Both the position numbers and the translations under genes were made by a program. Under the pieces are notes generated by a model. It was not told where the DNA came from. It searched no databases and saw nothing but the letters and a program-made list of their open reading frames with translations. Source: Paralichthys olivaceus (Eukaryota > Chordata > Actinopteri > Pleuronectiformes > Paralichthyidae). From it: a DNA stretch of 64,000 nt. Numbering within the stretch: the stretch's first letter is position 1; each line of letters opens with the position of its first letter. Of this stretch, positions 1 to 12,073 are shown piece by piece. Where the stretch lies: contig NC_091113.1 of assembly GCF_024713975.1 (NCBI RefSeq), forward strand, positions 12,784,501-12,848,500, written 5' to 3'.

Positions 1-35
1 AATTATGTGACAACATTCTTTTACAGTTTACTCAC

Positions 36-3000
36 CAACAGTTTAAACACTCCTCCCTCCTCATGGAATTTAGCTGCAACAAAGTCCAACAACTCCATCT
101 GGTGTTCACCTGAGGAGAGAGCTCAAAAACTTAGAACAAAAACAAGTGATACAGCAAAATATTACAACCTCACCAGGCGATAGTGTTTAACACAAACTGC
201 TTTTGCACACCACAGATGTGGTGTAAATGTTGTGTACTGTATATTCGCACTGGTGTAGGCTCGGGCATAAAGCACGTTGTCCAGCACAGCCTCATGGTCC
301 ACGTTAAACCTGTCGGCGATGTCTTTCAGTCTGTCTGGACGACTGAAACCACACAGGTACAAGTCAAGGACAATGTCAAATAAGTGAAAGCATGGTAACA
401 TTGTTATACTCATAAAAGAAATATAGTTATTTCATGTTCTAAATTACTTCTTACTGAATCAAGAAATATAAAACATGTTCATATGTAATTGTATGTTTTA
501 TCTGAGATTCAGTAAATTTGCAATTAAACCATCATCTACAATGAATGTAGAGTGTGGTATGGTTTCTCATACTTGTGTTAGTAGCAGGGGGTATTTGGTT
601 TCACAGCACTGCACATTCACAAACCACTTCCCATGAAACCAACAAACAAACAATAGAGCGACACCTTGCAAACAGTCCACACCATCAGACAGTAATAACA
701 CTGACAGGAAATATTGACTATTTGTTAAGAGCTGGGTTAGTGGCAGTAGCTATGGCTACTAAACCTCTACCAAAGTGCATTCTGTTGCATCTTGTTGACC
801 TATACCTGTGTCCTGATGGCATTATGTTAAAGTAAGTTCATGTACTATTGAGGCTCCAATGTGAGTAATGGCCTATTCTTTTGGCAGCAGTGTGGGTCAT
901 AAGTGTTAGTTTTGTCCGGTTTGTTACGGAGACCATATGTAATAAACAGGTGGAGCAGTAAAGCAGGATGGGTTTGATGATGCTGTTGTACAACAGAGGG
1001 AGAAGGTATTTGAAGCGGTCAACCATATCAACTGCTTCATTTTTGTGAGGATACAAGGTGTGCTCTGTGTCAATGAAGATGACTTTCCCGCCTGAGTAGG
1101 AATCCTCGCCTGGCAGCTGAGCAGTGACTGGAAAAACACACCACAGATTCTGTTTTATGCAATTAATATAATTTGTACAGAGTTGTTTTATTAAGCACTT
1201 TGGAGCAGACATTTTGAAAAGGGATGATTGATTACTCACCACAAAGTGTGTGAGACATCTGGGTTTTCCCTGTGCGGAACTCTGCATGAAGAAAAAGAGT
1301 TTTGAGCCAAATTCTGCAAAGTGAAAGATAATTATGAATGTACACAGTATATTCAACAATAACAAATAAATCTCCTCACCTCCAAAAGCCTCTGTGATCG
1401 CCATGCTCTCTACACCTCCACCCAAAAGCTTACTGCAAAGAGAACAGATATATGTTGTGAGAGGTGATTCAGGTTTTTTTTTTTAAATAAGCGAACTTAG
1501 TTTTTATTTGTATCCACACAGAGTATCTGCTGTTAAACCTCAACCATTCAACCTGTCAAATAGATGTAACATTACAAATAAAACTTGCAAAAACATCCTT
1601 TTGTGTTTCTGCTGAAGTCAAGTAATTTCCCCCTTAGTATCGCCAAATTTCAGTGATCACTGATGTCCCCAGGGATGATAACAAATCAATAAAATTTGCA
1701 GAAACCACTATAATTCCCATCTGATAAAAATGCTAACAGACAAATGGTCAGCATTAATACAGCATCTTTCCCGTTTTATTGACCACTCACGGCCCTTTAG
1801 AGTATAAGTCACATTCACACATTCATACAGCACTACTTTATGCAGTGCTTTTTCTATCACATGACATTCACACACTGTCGACAGCTTTCAGGGGGAATTT
1901 GGGGTTCAATAGCTTGTCCAGGGACACTTAGGAATGCAGACTGGAGATCAAACCACCAACCTTCCGGTAGTAATAATATACAAGCTGTTGGTGTGAATCC
2001 TAGAGTCTACATGTCAAGAGAAAATCTTAACTCAAACTCCTGGCTCCCAGTCGTGATGTTGAACACCTGCTTCCTCTTGGCACTGTACTCAAAGGCTGTC
2101 TGGAAACCAACACTCTGTAATGTTTAGAGAATCGTATATACATAAAAAATGTTTTATAGGTTTTTTTTTATTTCTTTATCTTGTCCCCCCCCTTGTTGTT
2201 GTTGTTGAAGAATGCACATTGGAAAATCCCATCTCACCAGCATTTTCCCTGCAGCTTCCTTGATTTTTTCCACTTTCGCCTCTGACAGGCCCTTGATGTT
2301 GCACAGAGCCTTGCGCGTCGTCATCTGGATTCCCTTCACAGTGCAGATACCCACTGACTTCAGCTTTTTGATGTCTGCCATATTCTGAGGTCAAACAAGG
2401 GGAGAGGACAGAGAGAGTTGCTCAGATAAATGACAGAGGATCTGATGAGTATGTTTAGGTGCTGCTGTTGACTCACAATCCCATGTTTCTGTAGGAGGTC
2501 AAGGTCTTGGAAGAAAGACTCCTGTTCAGAGAAAAACAAAATCAAGTGAGGTAAGGGCTGAGGTATACTGTAATCAAAGAAGCTTTATCTTTACAGACAG
2601 CGGTACCATAACTTACTTAATGTACAATATGATTTATTTTAAATGTCACACTGTTTTGTTCTGTACCTAAATTACTGCTTTGAATAGAAACTGTAGCATA
2701 CATTATTTATAAGTGTATCTTTGTATAGTTCTGGAGGTTTGCATAATTTGATTGATTATTTTGTTGTTGGATAAAGGTATATATAAGCATGTGCTTCTGC
2801 CTCAGCCTTTTCAGTCAATATATGATGTAAAGTCTGTTTAGACTTTGTTCACATTGTCTATATTCACTGTACTTGTGCAATGTTTGATGATGACTGATCA
2901 AAAAACTCAATCAATAAATCAATCGATATCTGGCCCTGACTTCAGCTCTTTTCAGACAGGCTCGTAATCAACACCGACATCAGCTTATTCATATTAGTAA

Positions 3001-3148
3001 CACTGTCGCTGTAAGGGGTGTTCTAGCTTCTTATTTGTGGACAGCTGTTAGTTAGCAAATACCAGCTAAATAAAAAGATAAGCTATCTCACCTCCTCATC
3101 CTGGAAACCAGAGTCATCTTCAACAACCTGATCCTGTGCAGCCTTCAT
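36..3148 (-). CDS. dmc1: Meiotic recombinase DMC1, 5' portion (3' exons outside window)
   Basis: RecA/RAD51-family recombinase that forms filaments on single-stranded DNA and drives strand exchange between homologues in meiosis. Nine coding exons are visible on the minus strand: 3148-3092, 2521-2477, 2384-2238, 2114-2032, 1432-1380, 1281-1240, 1127-1055, 342-251 and 109-36. They sum to 666 nt, or 222 codons in one frame. The N-terminus reads [20 protein letters not shown] helix-hairpin-helix region follows ([19 protein letters not shown]), then the Walker A motif GEFRTGKT across exons 5-6, and [20 protein letters not shown] in exon 8. The match to human DMC1 is close throughout, and the DMC1-specific N-terminus separates it from RAD51. 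Walker B (LIIDS) and the rest should lie left of base 36. The intron after exon 7 looks U12-type. The ATG is preceded by a short 5' UTR and promoter with E2F-like sites. Confidence 0.96.
343..1054 (-). other. Candidate U12-type (minor spliceosome) intron of dmc1
   Basis: The intron between coding exons 7 and 8 starts GTATCCTC at 1054-1047, one mismatch from the U12 donor consensus RTATCCTT. It carries TCCTTGAC at 370-363, matching the U12 branch-point core TCCTTRAC, with the branch A at 364, 21 bases from the acceptor AG. The upstream exon ends ACC TT and the downstream exon begins T CGT CCA, restoring TFRPDRL as in human DMC1, so the junction itself is secure. The U12 assignment is inferred from motifs. 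Confidence 0.72.
1790..1985. repeat. Degenerate teleost interspersed repeat in dmc1 intron 4
   Basis: Contains wording such as TCACATTCACACATTCATAC, GGGGTTCAATAGCTTGTCC and GACACTTAGGAATGCAGACT, ending in AACCACCAACCTTCCGG. I recognise this as a very common non-coding teleost repeat. A second, more decayed copy lies at 16425-16580. I cannot name the family with certainty. Confidence 0.55.
2745..2935 (+). repeat. Possible 3' tail of a non-LTR retrotransposon (dmc1 intron 2 to exon 1 side)
   Basis: The text from TATATATAAGCATGTGCTTC through CTCAGCCTTTTCAGTC to an AATAAATCAATCAAT-like tail resembles the 3' ends of LINE elements common in fish. Only the tail is present and no coding remnant is visible. 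Assignment is from memory of such tails. Confidence 0.35.
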
Positions 3149-3440
3149 GTTCACTGTTGTGTCTTTAAGGCTAAAGACGAAGTAGGTTTTACAGATTTAG
3201 TAACTGGGGGCAAAGATATTTAACCAATTAGCATTAGCACACTAAGCTAACCTCTGAAAGCTAAATAGACTAACTAGCACACTGCTTCTGTATTTCAGCT
3301 GCTCAGAAAATCAATTCGAGTAAAAGTATTAACTTTCAACAATAGCAGGTTGGAACTTGTGAGCGGGAAAACAACAATAATAATAGAAGTTCAACTTTTA
3401 GCTTCGCTGCTTCTTCCTGTGGCACCTGGCGGGAAAGTCT
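3149..3440 (-). promoter_or_regulatory. dmc1 5' UTR and promoter with paired E2F-like sites
   Basis: Directly upstream (higher coordinates) of the dmc1 ATG. Two identical GCGGGAAA words, in the same orientation, lie at 3363-3370 and 3429-3436; the second directly follows an E-box CACCTG (3423-3428). TTAGC/GCTAA words cluster at 3045-3285. No clear TATA box is visible. The extent and start site are inferred. Confidence 0.45.
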
Positions 3441-3449
3441 CAGTCAAGA

Positions 3450-5377
3450 CGCATTCAAGTGCAGCAGGATATATACAGGCTGAACGAGTGTAAACATAGT
3501 CTAATGTGACTTTCAAAACCCGGCAGTAATGTCGTACTTTTTGGCTCTTAATAATATAACACACCATAAAATGATTGATAACATGATTAAAAATGCCAGT
3601 AAGTCACTGCTCTGAGCTACAGGCAGCAAGCTCCTATTACAACTCCAAGAACCATAGCTGCTGGAAAACAGTAAAGGCACCACTGGGCACTGGAGTATCT
3701 GTACATACTTATATTTGTGACATACATATATACAGTACTTGTATATATTCTCTTTCACTGGCTCTGATACAAATGTTGAACACTTTTCTATGCATATGTT
3801 AATTACGTATTATTAAATTAGTAGTATTATATAATTATTGTTGGACTATGTTGCTTAAAAGTGAAAGATCAGAATATAGGGGAAATATATATGGTTAAGA
3901 TATTAGCTCTGCATAACACTGCTATCAAAACTAAAAATGTTAAAATGTTGTTTTTTTCTTTGTTATGGTATGTTTATTTTTCTCTCTTCATTTTGTGAGT
4001 GTTCGTTTTGAATAAATGCATAAAAGCAATACCGACTTAAGTGGTCACAATACATTTTATTAGTTTGTGGGTGAGCATAATTGTGGCACAATGATTAAAT
4101 GTGCAGTATCTTTGTTGCAGTCATTAGGTGCTGGGCTCCAGTGTTCAGGTAATCAAATTCACTTATTAGTTGTACCTTTGCTCTTCTTTCTATTAGAATT
4201 ACTACTGTGAAAAGCCATTTGAAATATATTTCATATTCACAAATAATTGAGTTTGGTGAAGAACTTATCTTACACTTCTCCCTATCATTATGATATTGTA
4301 AAACATTTATATTCAAAAAATATTTCTTGACTCTGTCTGGGTAGGAGAAGGACTTCATATGTGAGCAAATGCACAATCAAGATGCTGGAAGAAAACTGGG
4401 ATGTCCATTTGATTTGGTGTTTTTTATTCCCACAGTCATGTTGAACACAAAACAGACATGTGTTTGCTTATTGAAGGACAGAATGTTACAGAATGAAAAT
4501 TGTCATATGAATGGGAACAGAGAAAAGTACATAACAATCTCTCTCAGGGAAATATTGAGATATTTAGCATCAAAGTTTGTCCACAGACTAATGAAACATT
4601 GCCCGTTTTAAATGCCAACAAAACTGTTGTTGTACACACGATTGTTGGAGGACCAGAACAATTTTTCAATAGTTGATCAGAAACCCAGAAACTGACTAGT
4701 TTAAAGTGAGACCCATTTTGACATATGTGAAATACGGTCAGAATCGCACCACATAGAAAAGATTATCACTTAGCATGTAAAATGTCAACAGGCCATTCTG
4801 TCGACCACATTCCCGTCAATTACTATGGTCTGCTCCACTTGTCACTATTCATCAAACCTGCCTGTCAGGTTATTGAAAATTATACTCCTAATACAAGTGG
4901 AAGCAGAAAATACATGACAATGGAGAGAAGTGCCAACAAACGTATATAATGTTCTTCAGACTGCAAACACCGACACATACAATTGGTAACCTCCAGATTT
5001 TTTTCCTCTCATCTTATCCACCTATAACTGCGTTCCTCTACATTATTTATGCTGAAATAACAGTTTATTTTAAAAAAAGAAAATAGAAGCAGTGCTTCAG
5101 GAAATCAGTCTCTGCGTGATGTTGGTGTAAGGAGAGACAGCGAGAGAGAAGTGTCAGAGATGCTTTACATCCTCCCGCTCCTCTTTCGATCCATTAGCCA
5201 ATCCAAAACTTGGAGTGAGACTAATGTTGTACCGTTGGTACACAGCTTTGCTCTTTTTTATTTTATTTACTGCAGTTCTTCGCTCTTCTCCATGGTCTCT
5301 CTGTCTCTCCTTGTGAACGACCCTGCCGTGTGGCTAGCAGCAGATGTCAGGCTTATGTTGGTCCTTCCTGGCCCGCC
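3450..5377. other. dmc1-tomm22 intergenic region and tomm22 3' UTR
   Basis: No coding exon is recognisable. The region is AT-rich; open frames here are short and lack homology. The tomm22 3' UTR must start at 5377 and run leftward. A possible poly(A) signal (AATAAA read on the minus strand) is at about 4054-4059, but others could serve. A few decayed repeats are possible but not identified. Confidence 0.5.
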
Positions 5378-6778
5378 TCACATCTTGCCAGGTGCAGGCG
5401 GCATCATGCCCGGCATCCCTCCAGACATCCCAGTGTTGGGTCCTAGAAGGATCTAGAAGGGAAAGAGGTTATTGGTTTTCATTTGCAGTGCCGCACTTGC
5501 TTCCCCACCTCTTTAAAATATGTGGGTTTGTGGTTGTTCTGCTTAGATGGTCATAGTGCAATCAAACTACTACTGAGGTACATTGGCAGTTCAGCTGGAA
5601 TGCCAGCAAAGTGTTTCTCAGCTGTTGCTTTACACACATGCACACAAACACTCACCTGTCTCTGCTGCTGTAACTGCTGCTGCTCCAGCTGTAGTCTTTC
5701 CGTCTCAAACACCACAGGCAACACCAGGATCATAAAGGAAGTGGTGCCCATCCAGAGTGCAGAGCGGGAAAAACTGAAACAGATTAACAACCCCATTAGC
5801 TTTCCGTTTCCATTTCCATCCATCAGAATTAACATAGGTAAATAAAAATCGGTTCAAATTCTATGATCAGCTCTGTACAGGACACTTTTTTAATTGATGT
5901 AGGTCCCCCTTTCTCACTTTTACCTGATGGGAGGAAAAAGCTTAAGAAACAAACCTGTAAAACTTCTTGGCCAGTGAGACTGAGCACTGCGCCGACACCT
6001 CGGCAGCCGAACGCACCTTGTCTGGAAACATCTCTGTCAAGCCCCACAGCCTCTCCATCAGGGTCTCATCAAACTGAGGACACAACAGACAATACGTGTT
6101 ACTACTGTAAGACTCAAGTGCAAAATTTAACTACGGCTTTGAGGAAGTCAATGTGAAGATTATATGACTCAAAAGCTCTGGTCACAGGGGTCTAAACTCA
6201 GACACACTACGTACTTATCTTGGTTTGTAATCACTGGTAATCGCTTGTATTTCTATAATTTTTTCATTTATTCTTTTGTCTAGAAGACTGAACTAAAGCT
6301 AAACTATTGGAAATACTGCCTCGTGACTAAGAACTAATAAAACCACATGCATTCATCAACTTAGTGAATTAGTGCTCACCTGGTTTACCACCGGTTGGAT
6401 ACAGCTGGTGTTACAGTGAGAAATTCACTTGATACAACCAAGACAACAACCTCATAAAGAAATGAACTGCTGATTATATGAATGAAGACGTATCGCTGCT
6501 TTAATTGTGCTTTGAGCTCACCACAGGGTTGATCAAAGCCCGAGCGGACAGGTAGCTAAGACAGTTAGCCTCAGTGCAGCCCTGCTAGCTCGCCGTGTTT
6601 GGCAGAGACAAGGACACACTGGACACAGGATTTTCATTTGGACCTTCATTCACATTCTTGAAGCACCAATGAGTGACTACACACGTACGTCTTCATCTTC
6701 ATCGTCGTCAATCTCGTCCTCGGGGGGTCGGATCGACACCGGGCCCGCAGCTGGGGACAGCTCTTCGATTGTGGGCAT
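5378..6778 (-). CDS. tomm22: Mitochondrial import receptor subunit TOM22
   Basis: Central receptor and organiser of the TOM complex in the outer mitochondrial membrane. Four exons on the minus strand: 6778-6689, 6073-5955, 5773-5656 and 5452-5378. They total 402 nt, giving 133 residues plus stop (human 142). The first exon encodes an acidic cytosolic head (PPEDEIDDDEDED), which binds presequences. Exon 2 reads FDETLMERLWGLTEMFPDKV, the conserved core. Exon 3 holds the single tail-proximal membrane span (ALWMGTTSFMILVLPVVFE), followed by a Gln-rich stretch. Exon 4 encodes the intermembrane tail ILLGPNTGMSGGMPGMMPP and ends PGKM. The N-terminal head is shorter than in human. The start is the first ATG of the acidic exon; a GC-rich 5' UTR precedes it. 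The splice at 5955/5773 yields Ser where human has Arg before FSR. Confidence 0.96.
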
Positions 6779-6960
6779 GTCTCCTGCTGGCTCCGTTCCG
6801 CTCCTCTCTTCCTCTTCTGCCGGGGCGACGGTTTAAATTAGTGCAGTTTCTTTCCGATCACTTGCTGTCGCCTTTCAATGAAGCTAATGCTAAGAGGCGT
6901 GCTGCAACGACGGTCTGAGGTCACACAGTCGGAAAAACGTGAGGCTTTTCCGGGTGGAAT
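6779..6960 (-). promoter_or_regulatory. tomm22 5' UTR and promoter
   Basis: GC-rich sequence just upstream of the tomm22 start. TTCCGG at 6948-6953 is a reverse-strand CCGGAA, the ETS/GABP (NRF-2) core that is common in promoters of nuclear genes for mitochondrial proteins. No TATA box is obvious. The start site is not determined. Confidence 0.4.
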
Positions 6961-7592
6961 GACGCAAGCAGGGGCAGGGGTCGGTTTGTACTTCACCCAA
7001 GAATATACAGCGCCCTCTGCCGTCGAGGATGTCTTAAAGCAGCCTGTTAAATTGTCATTCACTCACTGAAAAGTAGTCATTTAGTTATTTAAATGTAATA
7101 CAATGTAACTTGTGTTGTGTAGTAATGATTAAGTAATGTTGCATTTTACTTCCCTAAAAATCATTATGAGATAAATCCAACATTTTGCAGAGTACAGATT
7201 TTTCTGGCTATAATGTTGCATTTTAAACTGCTTGACTTGACAATATTTCCCACTGTTTTGCCACCAAAGGGTTACAGCCAAGAAATACAAGAAAATTTAA
7301 AAATTGTTTACCAGCCGCAAAAGGCAACAAACGGCATTCATTCAAAATTATTTGTTAAACAGAAAGGAAGCTTTGTGGTGACAAATGCTCTCCCCCAATG
7401 TTTTTCACTTATCTTTGCTTTATGCCTTCACACATCACTTTTAACGTAACTGTGCTGCTACCCATAGCATAGCATGGACTCGATACATGTATCAAAATAC
7501 AAATGTGTTTCAATAAAAGATGCAAATCTGTGGCACGATCTTGAGGATGGAACTGAAAGCATGTGATGAAATGTACAGTTTAAAAATATTGT

Positions 7593-7966
7593 TAAAAGGT
7601 CCAGTGTGTAAGATTTAGGTGAAAGGGAACTATTGGCAGAAATTTAATGTAGAATAATTCTCATGATGTTTTCACTTCATTTCATCTAAATTGTATGAAT
7701 TGTAGTTTTCTTTACCCCAGAAAAGGCCCTTTATATTCAAATACTTTATATTTACATCAAGGGGACCCTCTCTATGGAGGCCACCATGTTTTTTACATTA
7801 GTCCAAACTGAACAAAATAAACACCTTTTGAGTTTTTATGACAATTAAAGGCTACCACAGGTTCTTTTTCATGTTTGAAAGGAGAGGGTGAGGTGAGGGG
7901 TGTTCAGCTGCAACATGCAATTTCAACACTAGATATCACAAAATTCTACACACTGTACCTTTAAAA
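7593..7966. mobile_element. Non-autonomous DNA transposon (MITE) between tomm22 and maff
   Basis: About 370 bp bounded by terminal inverted repeats: AAAGGTCCAGTGTGTAAGAT at the left, and at the right the reverse complement of AAAGGTACAGTGTGTAGAAT. No transposase frame is present. I recognise this end sequence as widespread in teleosts and think it is hAT-like, but a clean 8-bp target duplication is not visible. Confidence 0.72.
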
Positions 7967-8217
7967 ATAAAGTTATAAATATAAGACATTTTCTGTCTAT
8001 CTGGGCAAAATGTTATTTTCTGTAGGTCAGCATTTCTGACACGTGTTGTAAAGTCTGTGTGTTTGGAGGGGGGGGGGTGAGGGTTTCAGTGTTATTTACT
8101 TGTTTTAACTCTGCTGACATGACAAGCTGAACAGTGTCAGTGCGGGGTTGCTCCTTTTTTGACACCATGAATGATCTTTTCCACAGAAGTTGTTGTTGTT
8201 ATTGTTGGGAGCAGTGA

Positions 8218-8275
8218 CGGGAGGAGGAGGAGGAGGAGCAGGAGCAGGAGGAGGAGGAGAAGGAGGAGAAGGAGT
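8218..8275. repeat. Purine (GGA/GAG)n tract upstream of maff
   Basis: Nearly pure GGAGGA/GAGGAG/AGGAGC repeat on the plus strand, about 100 bp before the maff GC box and CRE. Capable of unusual structures (G-rich, polypurine). Confidence 0.85.
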
Positions 8276-8338
8276 GGGCTGCTCATGGAAAAGTTCTGGG
8301 ATTCAGGGATTCCTTGTTTACATCCTCCCGGAGTACGC

Positions 8339-8499
8339 CGCGGGGGCGGGGTTTGACTCCGCCCTCATTCTTTTGGCCTGACGTCATTGTCGCTCGGTTG
8401 TTTTTTATGAATGAAAGAATCCAACCTCAGAGAGCAGCGGAGTAATTCCGGGAAAAGGCGGACTGACATTTTGTCGCCAGAGAAGCTTCGACACGGCAG
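8339..8499 (+). promoter_or_regulatory. maff promoter and non-coding first exon
   Basis: A GC box (GGGGCGGGG, about 8343-8351) is followed by a perfect palindromic CRE, TGACGTCA, at 8379-8386. The likely untranslated exon 1 ends at 8499 with the donor CGGCAG|GTAAAC. It would splice to an acceptor at 12015 (TCCAG). The transcription start, probably 8400-8440, is inferred. Confidence 0.6.
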
Positions 8500-11400
8500 G
8501 TAAACCACCGCTCCTTTCATTAAAACACCGACGTTACGGAGGCATGTAGCCGGGGTTCGTGTGTCACTGCGGGGTGGCGGAGGTCTGGTGTCCGCCGGGG
8601 ACTCGCAGAACAACCAAGGACGAGTGAGCAGGCAGCTGTCTGCTCTAATCTCCTTTAGCTCGCTAGTAACCGTTGATGCTAGCTGCTAACATCACTAGCA
8701 TGTTTCGCATGATGCGGCTAATCTGGCTCCTCTCCTCGTATTTAGCCCTCAACATTAGCAACATTTGACAGCCACACGCGTCCCTCACTTCCGTATCTAA
8801 CCGTGTGCCTTAAAGCTGTTTAAATGGATTATTTAAAGTCCTGCTAAAATGGATGTCGTGGGCACTCGTGATGGCTGTTTACTATAGCAGCGGTAGCGGC
8901 GCCTTCACCCCGAGCTGTCCAGCTCCTCTCCCTATAAGGACAAGGCTGGGTTGTGGATGTAGTTAGATGGTCAAACACACTTTCCACGAGTAGTCTGGCG
9001 GCTATTTGTTATTTACTCCTTGATAATCTCCAGAATGTGCATGTGATGGACTTCATTATTTGTTGTAGCCTAGAGCTGCGTCGACTTGTTGCGTTCCGCT
9101 TTGATCGCGTTACTTAATCAGTCCAATGTCCTCTAAAGTGTCATTTATGGAGAACGGAGAAGTTGAAACGATACATGTTGTTTTTATGTAAACACAGACA
9201 AGTGGTCGGGGCTGTTCCCAGTCTGTTTTTGTGGGGGGGTGACTGTCTCAGTCTTAGCGGAGCTGAGTGAGCGGTTTATTGCTGAATCACCCTGACTTAA
9301 CGAAACGGCCGTGGCTTCGGTTACAGCCGGAGTGGAGTCCACCGCCGGGCTCTGGTCTGTCCGACCACCGATGTTCCTGCAAATCCTCCAGATCCCACGC
9401 ATTCCGGGAAATGTGTTGTTTTTGTCAGCGAACTGCAGACGATGATGGCCAGTGTTTATTCGCCTTAGCTGGATCATCTCATTATATACAGTGTTCAACA
9501 GCAGTATGATGATTTGACTTTATTTATTATGGGTATTTACTTATCCATAACTGTAAAATCATGAAAACACAGCTTCTATTCAGTCTTCATGAAGTATTTA
9601 TTTTGTTGTCATACAAGCTCTTGGTGTATAGGAAGATTAAAACAGCCACAAGAAATGCTGAACTTCATCAACTCACTAACATGGTGATGTAATGTGTACG
9701 TTTACCTAATATTAAGTCCATAGCTTTCCCTGATTGTCATTTAAAGATAAACTTAACATTTTGCAGAGGACAGATTATTTCAAGTCCAAAGACAACTGTA
9801 TTCTCTCAAAGCTGTGACTTGTTTATACCTTTTCACAGAAGACATCTTCACACTGCTGTCAATAATGAAAATTAATTGAAAGGATATTATGTATATAAAT
9901 GTTAGAATGCTAACGAAGCATTGTTAGATCATTAGTAACACAGTCATTGCCCTAATAAAGTATTGGAACATTATTACATTGCTAGAACTGTAATAGTGGC
10001 ATTTACCACTATCACTATATAACAGCTGAACTTTATTAATGTCTTGGAATCATTAAAGCCCCTCTACTTTAAACATATATTCTAGTATATTTGATTTAAT
10101 CTTCAAAGTTACCTACGGGAATTGCAGGCCTCATGTTACGTTGCGGCTCATTTTTGCTCTCGGAGTTCAGCCGGGGTTCAAGGGGGTTTGTATTTGTAAC
10201 TGACCTTGAACTCCCTCACCCCCCTCATTAAAACAAAACTCAACTAAATCTGATTTAACTCACATGACTCCCATTTGCATCTTTTCTTCCTCCCCCTGTC
10301 ATGTCTACTTGGGAATGTGTTTTCTCTGGTAGTGCTGGAGTCAGCAGGACAATCTAAGTCTTATCTTTACATTCACTGGTATTGTAGGTAACTGTGTCCA
10401 CATACACTTTTATTTGACAGCCATAAACAAAAAGGCCATTGATAGCAGGTCAACTCAGGGGACAGGATGTCAAATGTTAATACCCAGTTTAAGTACAAAT
10501 TCATCCTAACCCCAACCATCTTTTGTCAGGGGTATAAATGTGTTCAAATTCAATATATCGCATTGAAAAGCAGACAGAAATCCAATCTAACCTGCAATCG
10601 TAACACTAAATTGCTTAAACTCAGACTTCAAGTTCAAACAACACAACAACAACAGATATTCCCACGGGTTTCATTGAAAACAAACACCACATCCCCATCT
10701 TCAAAATGTTATTGTTGAAAGACTGGAGTTACGAGGCCAAAACGAGATGTCAAAGATCACAAATATGCTTTGGAATCTGCAAATGACTGTAATCACGAGG
10801 CTGTGAAATTTAGCTGCAGCATTACCTCGTCTACATTGGTCTGCTCCTCAAAGAAATATGATAGTGTGAAGAGTCGGCTCACTAAGCTGCCGAAAGCTCA
10901 ACAGTAACCACAGGGCTGTATTTTGCCACTCTCTACGTGTATGTGGTATCATGCAAGTTTTTTTTTCTTACACTTCTCTCTCTTTAGGCGACAGTGTGAC
11001 GAAACAAAAGCCCACCCACTCTAAAATGTTGAAAAGAAATACGAAAGCAAACACGGTAATGTTAATGAAAAGCCAAGTGCCGGGAAAACACCCTGGGGCT
11101 TGATGATGTCCAGGTTGAACTTGTTGGTCTAGATTGAATATTTAATGTGAAGAGATATTTTAGCCATACAGCCAAAACAGCCTCAGACTGAAGTGCAGAG
11201 TCATTTCTGTCAACACTGTAGTGATCCGAGCTCCACAGCTGAAGGGGAAGAGAAAAGAAAAAACAGATAGTTGACCTGTGTAGAGGTTGGACTTTAATCC
11301 CACATAACAACATTTGTGCGCTGACCTTAAGAGGAGTGCAGGAAGTCCCTGTGTGGCGTGTGCTAACTGCTCAATGAGGAGAAAATTTCCTAATAGAGTA

Positions 11401-12015
11401 GTGTTAAGGCGGCACAGACAAACAAACACTGTTACTGCTGCTTGTTGAAAGAGAAGAATCATCCACGTCCACCTTTAAATACTCTTGTTAGTTTGTCCCA
11501 TGTACGTTTAATATACTGATTTAGTTTTACTTCAGGTTAAGTAAAAATGATTATTTTAACATGTTTACACGCTGAGCCCAGTCGATTTCCTATAAAAATA
11601 GTTGCCTGCTCTTATTTGGACTTTTTCCACAATGAAAGCTTTGAACCGTTGGTGTTGTGTTGTCAAGAGGAAGTGTAAAGGGAATTGGTTAGGGCACCTG
11701 CTTTGTGCAACCAAAGGACAGACACATGGTAACTTCCTCCTCGGCATTTCAACCAACAGAAAAACGGCGTGTCGCTTACAAAACCTCCTCCTTTCTTTCA
11801 TATCGAGCCACAGAGTTTAATGAGAGAGCGCATTTGGAGAAGCATGACCGATTTGTGGGTTCTCCTTTTCTTTATCGTGCATGACTGGCTGTCTTGTGAG
11901 CGGATGGTAAATGTCAGGCCCGATACGGACCAAAGCAGCATGATGTCCTGAGTCACATGGGGTAACATACCTTTTTTTGTGTCTATGTGTGTGTGTCCTG
12001 TTTCTGTGCTTCCAG
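8500..12015 (+). other. maff intron 1
   Basis: About 3.5 kb with no recognisable coding exon on either strand; the longest open frames have no homology I recognise. The first 300 bases are rich in GCTAGC/TTAGC-type words and CpG. An alternative first exon cannot be excluded. A 35-base segment at 9745-9780 (AACATTTTGCAGAGGACAG) resembles one at 7168-7203, probably shared repeat debris. Confidence 0.5.
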
Positions 12016-12073
12016 AGTGTCTGTATCTGTGTTGACTGGTGCTTGGGGGGTAAAAGCTGAAGACATTTGGATC

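Noticed and set aside
838-1425. 195-residue minus-strand open frame in dmc1
   Set aside because: It strings together real exons 5 and 7 of dmc1 with intron sequence; the spliced model is correct and the continuous frame is accidental.
4369-4611. 80-residue open frame with no stop in AT-rich intergenic DNA
   Set aside because: No homology, no coding composition, no splice partner; probably chance.
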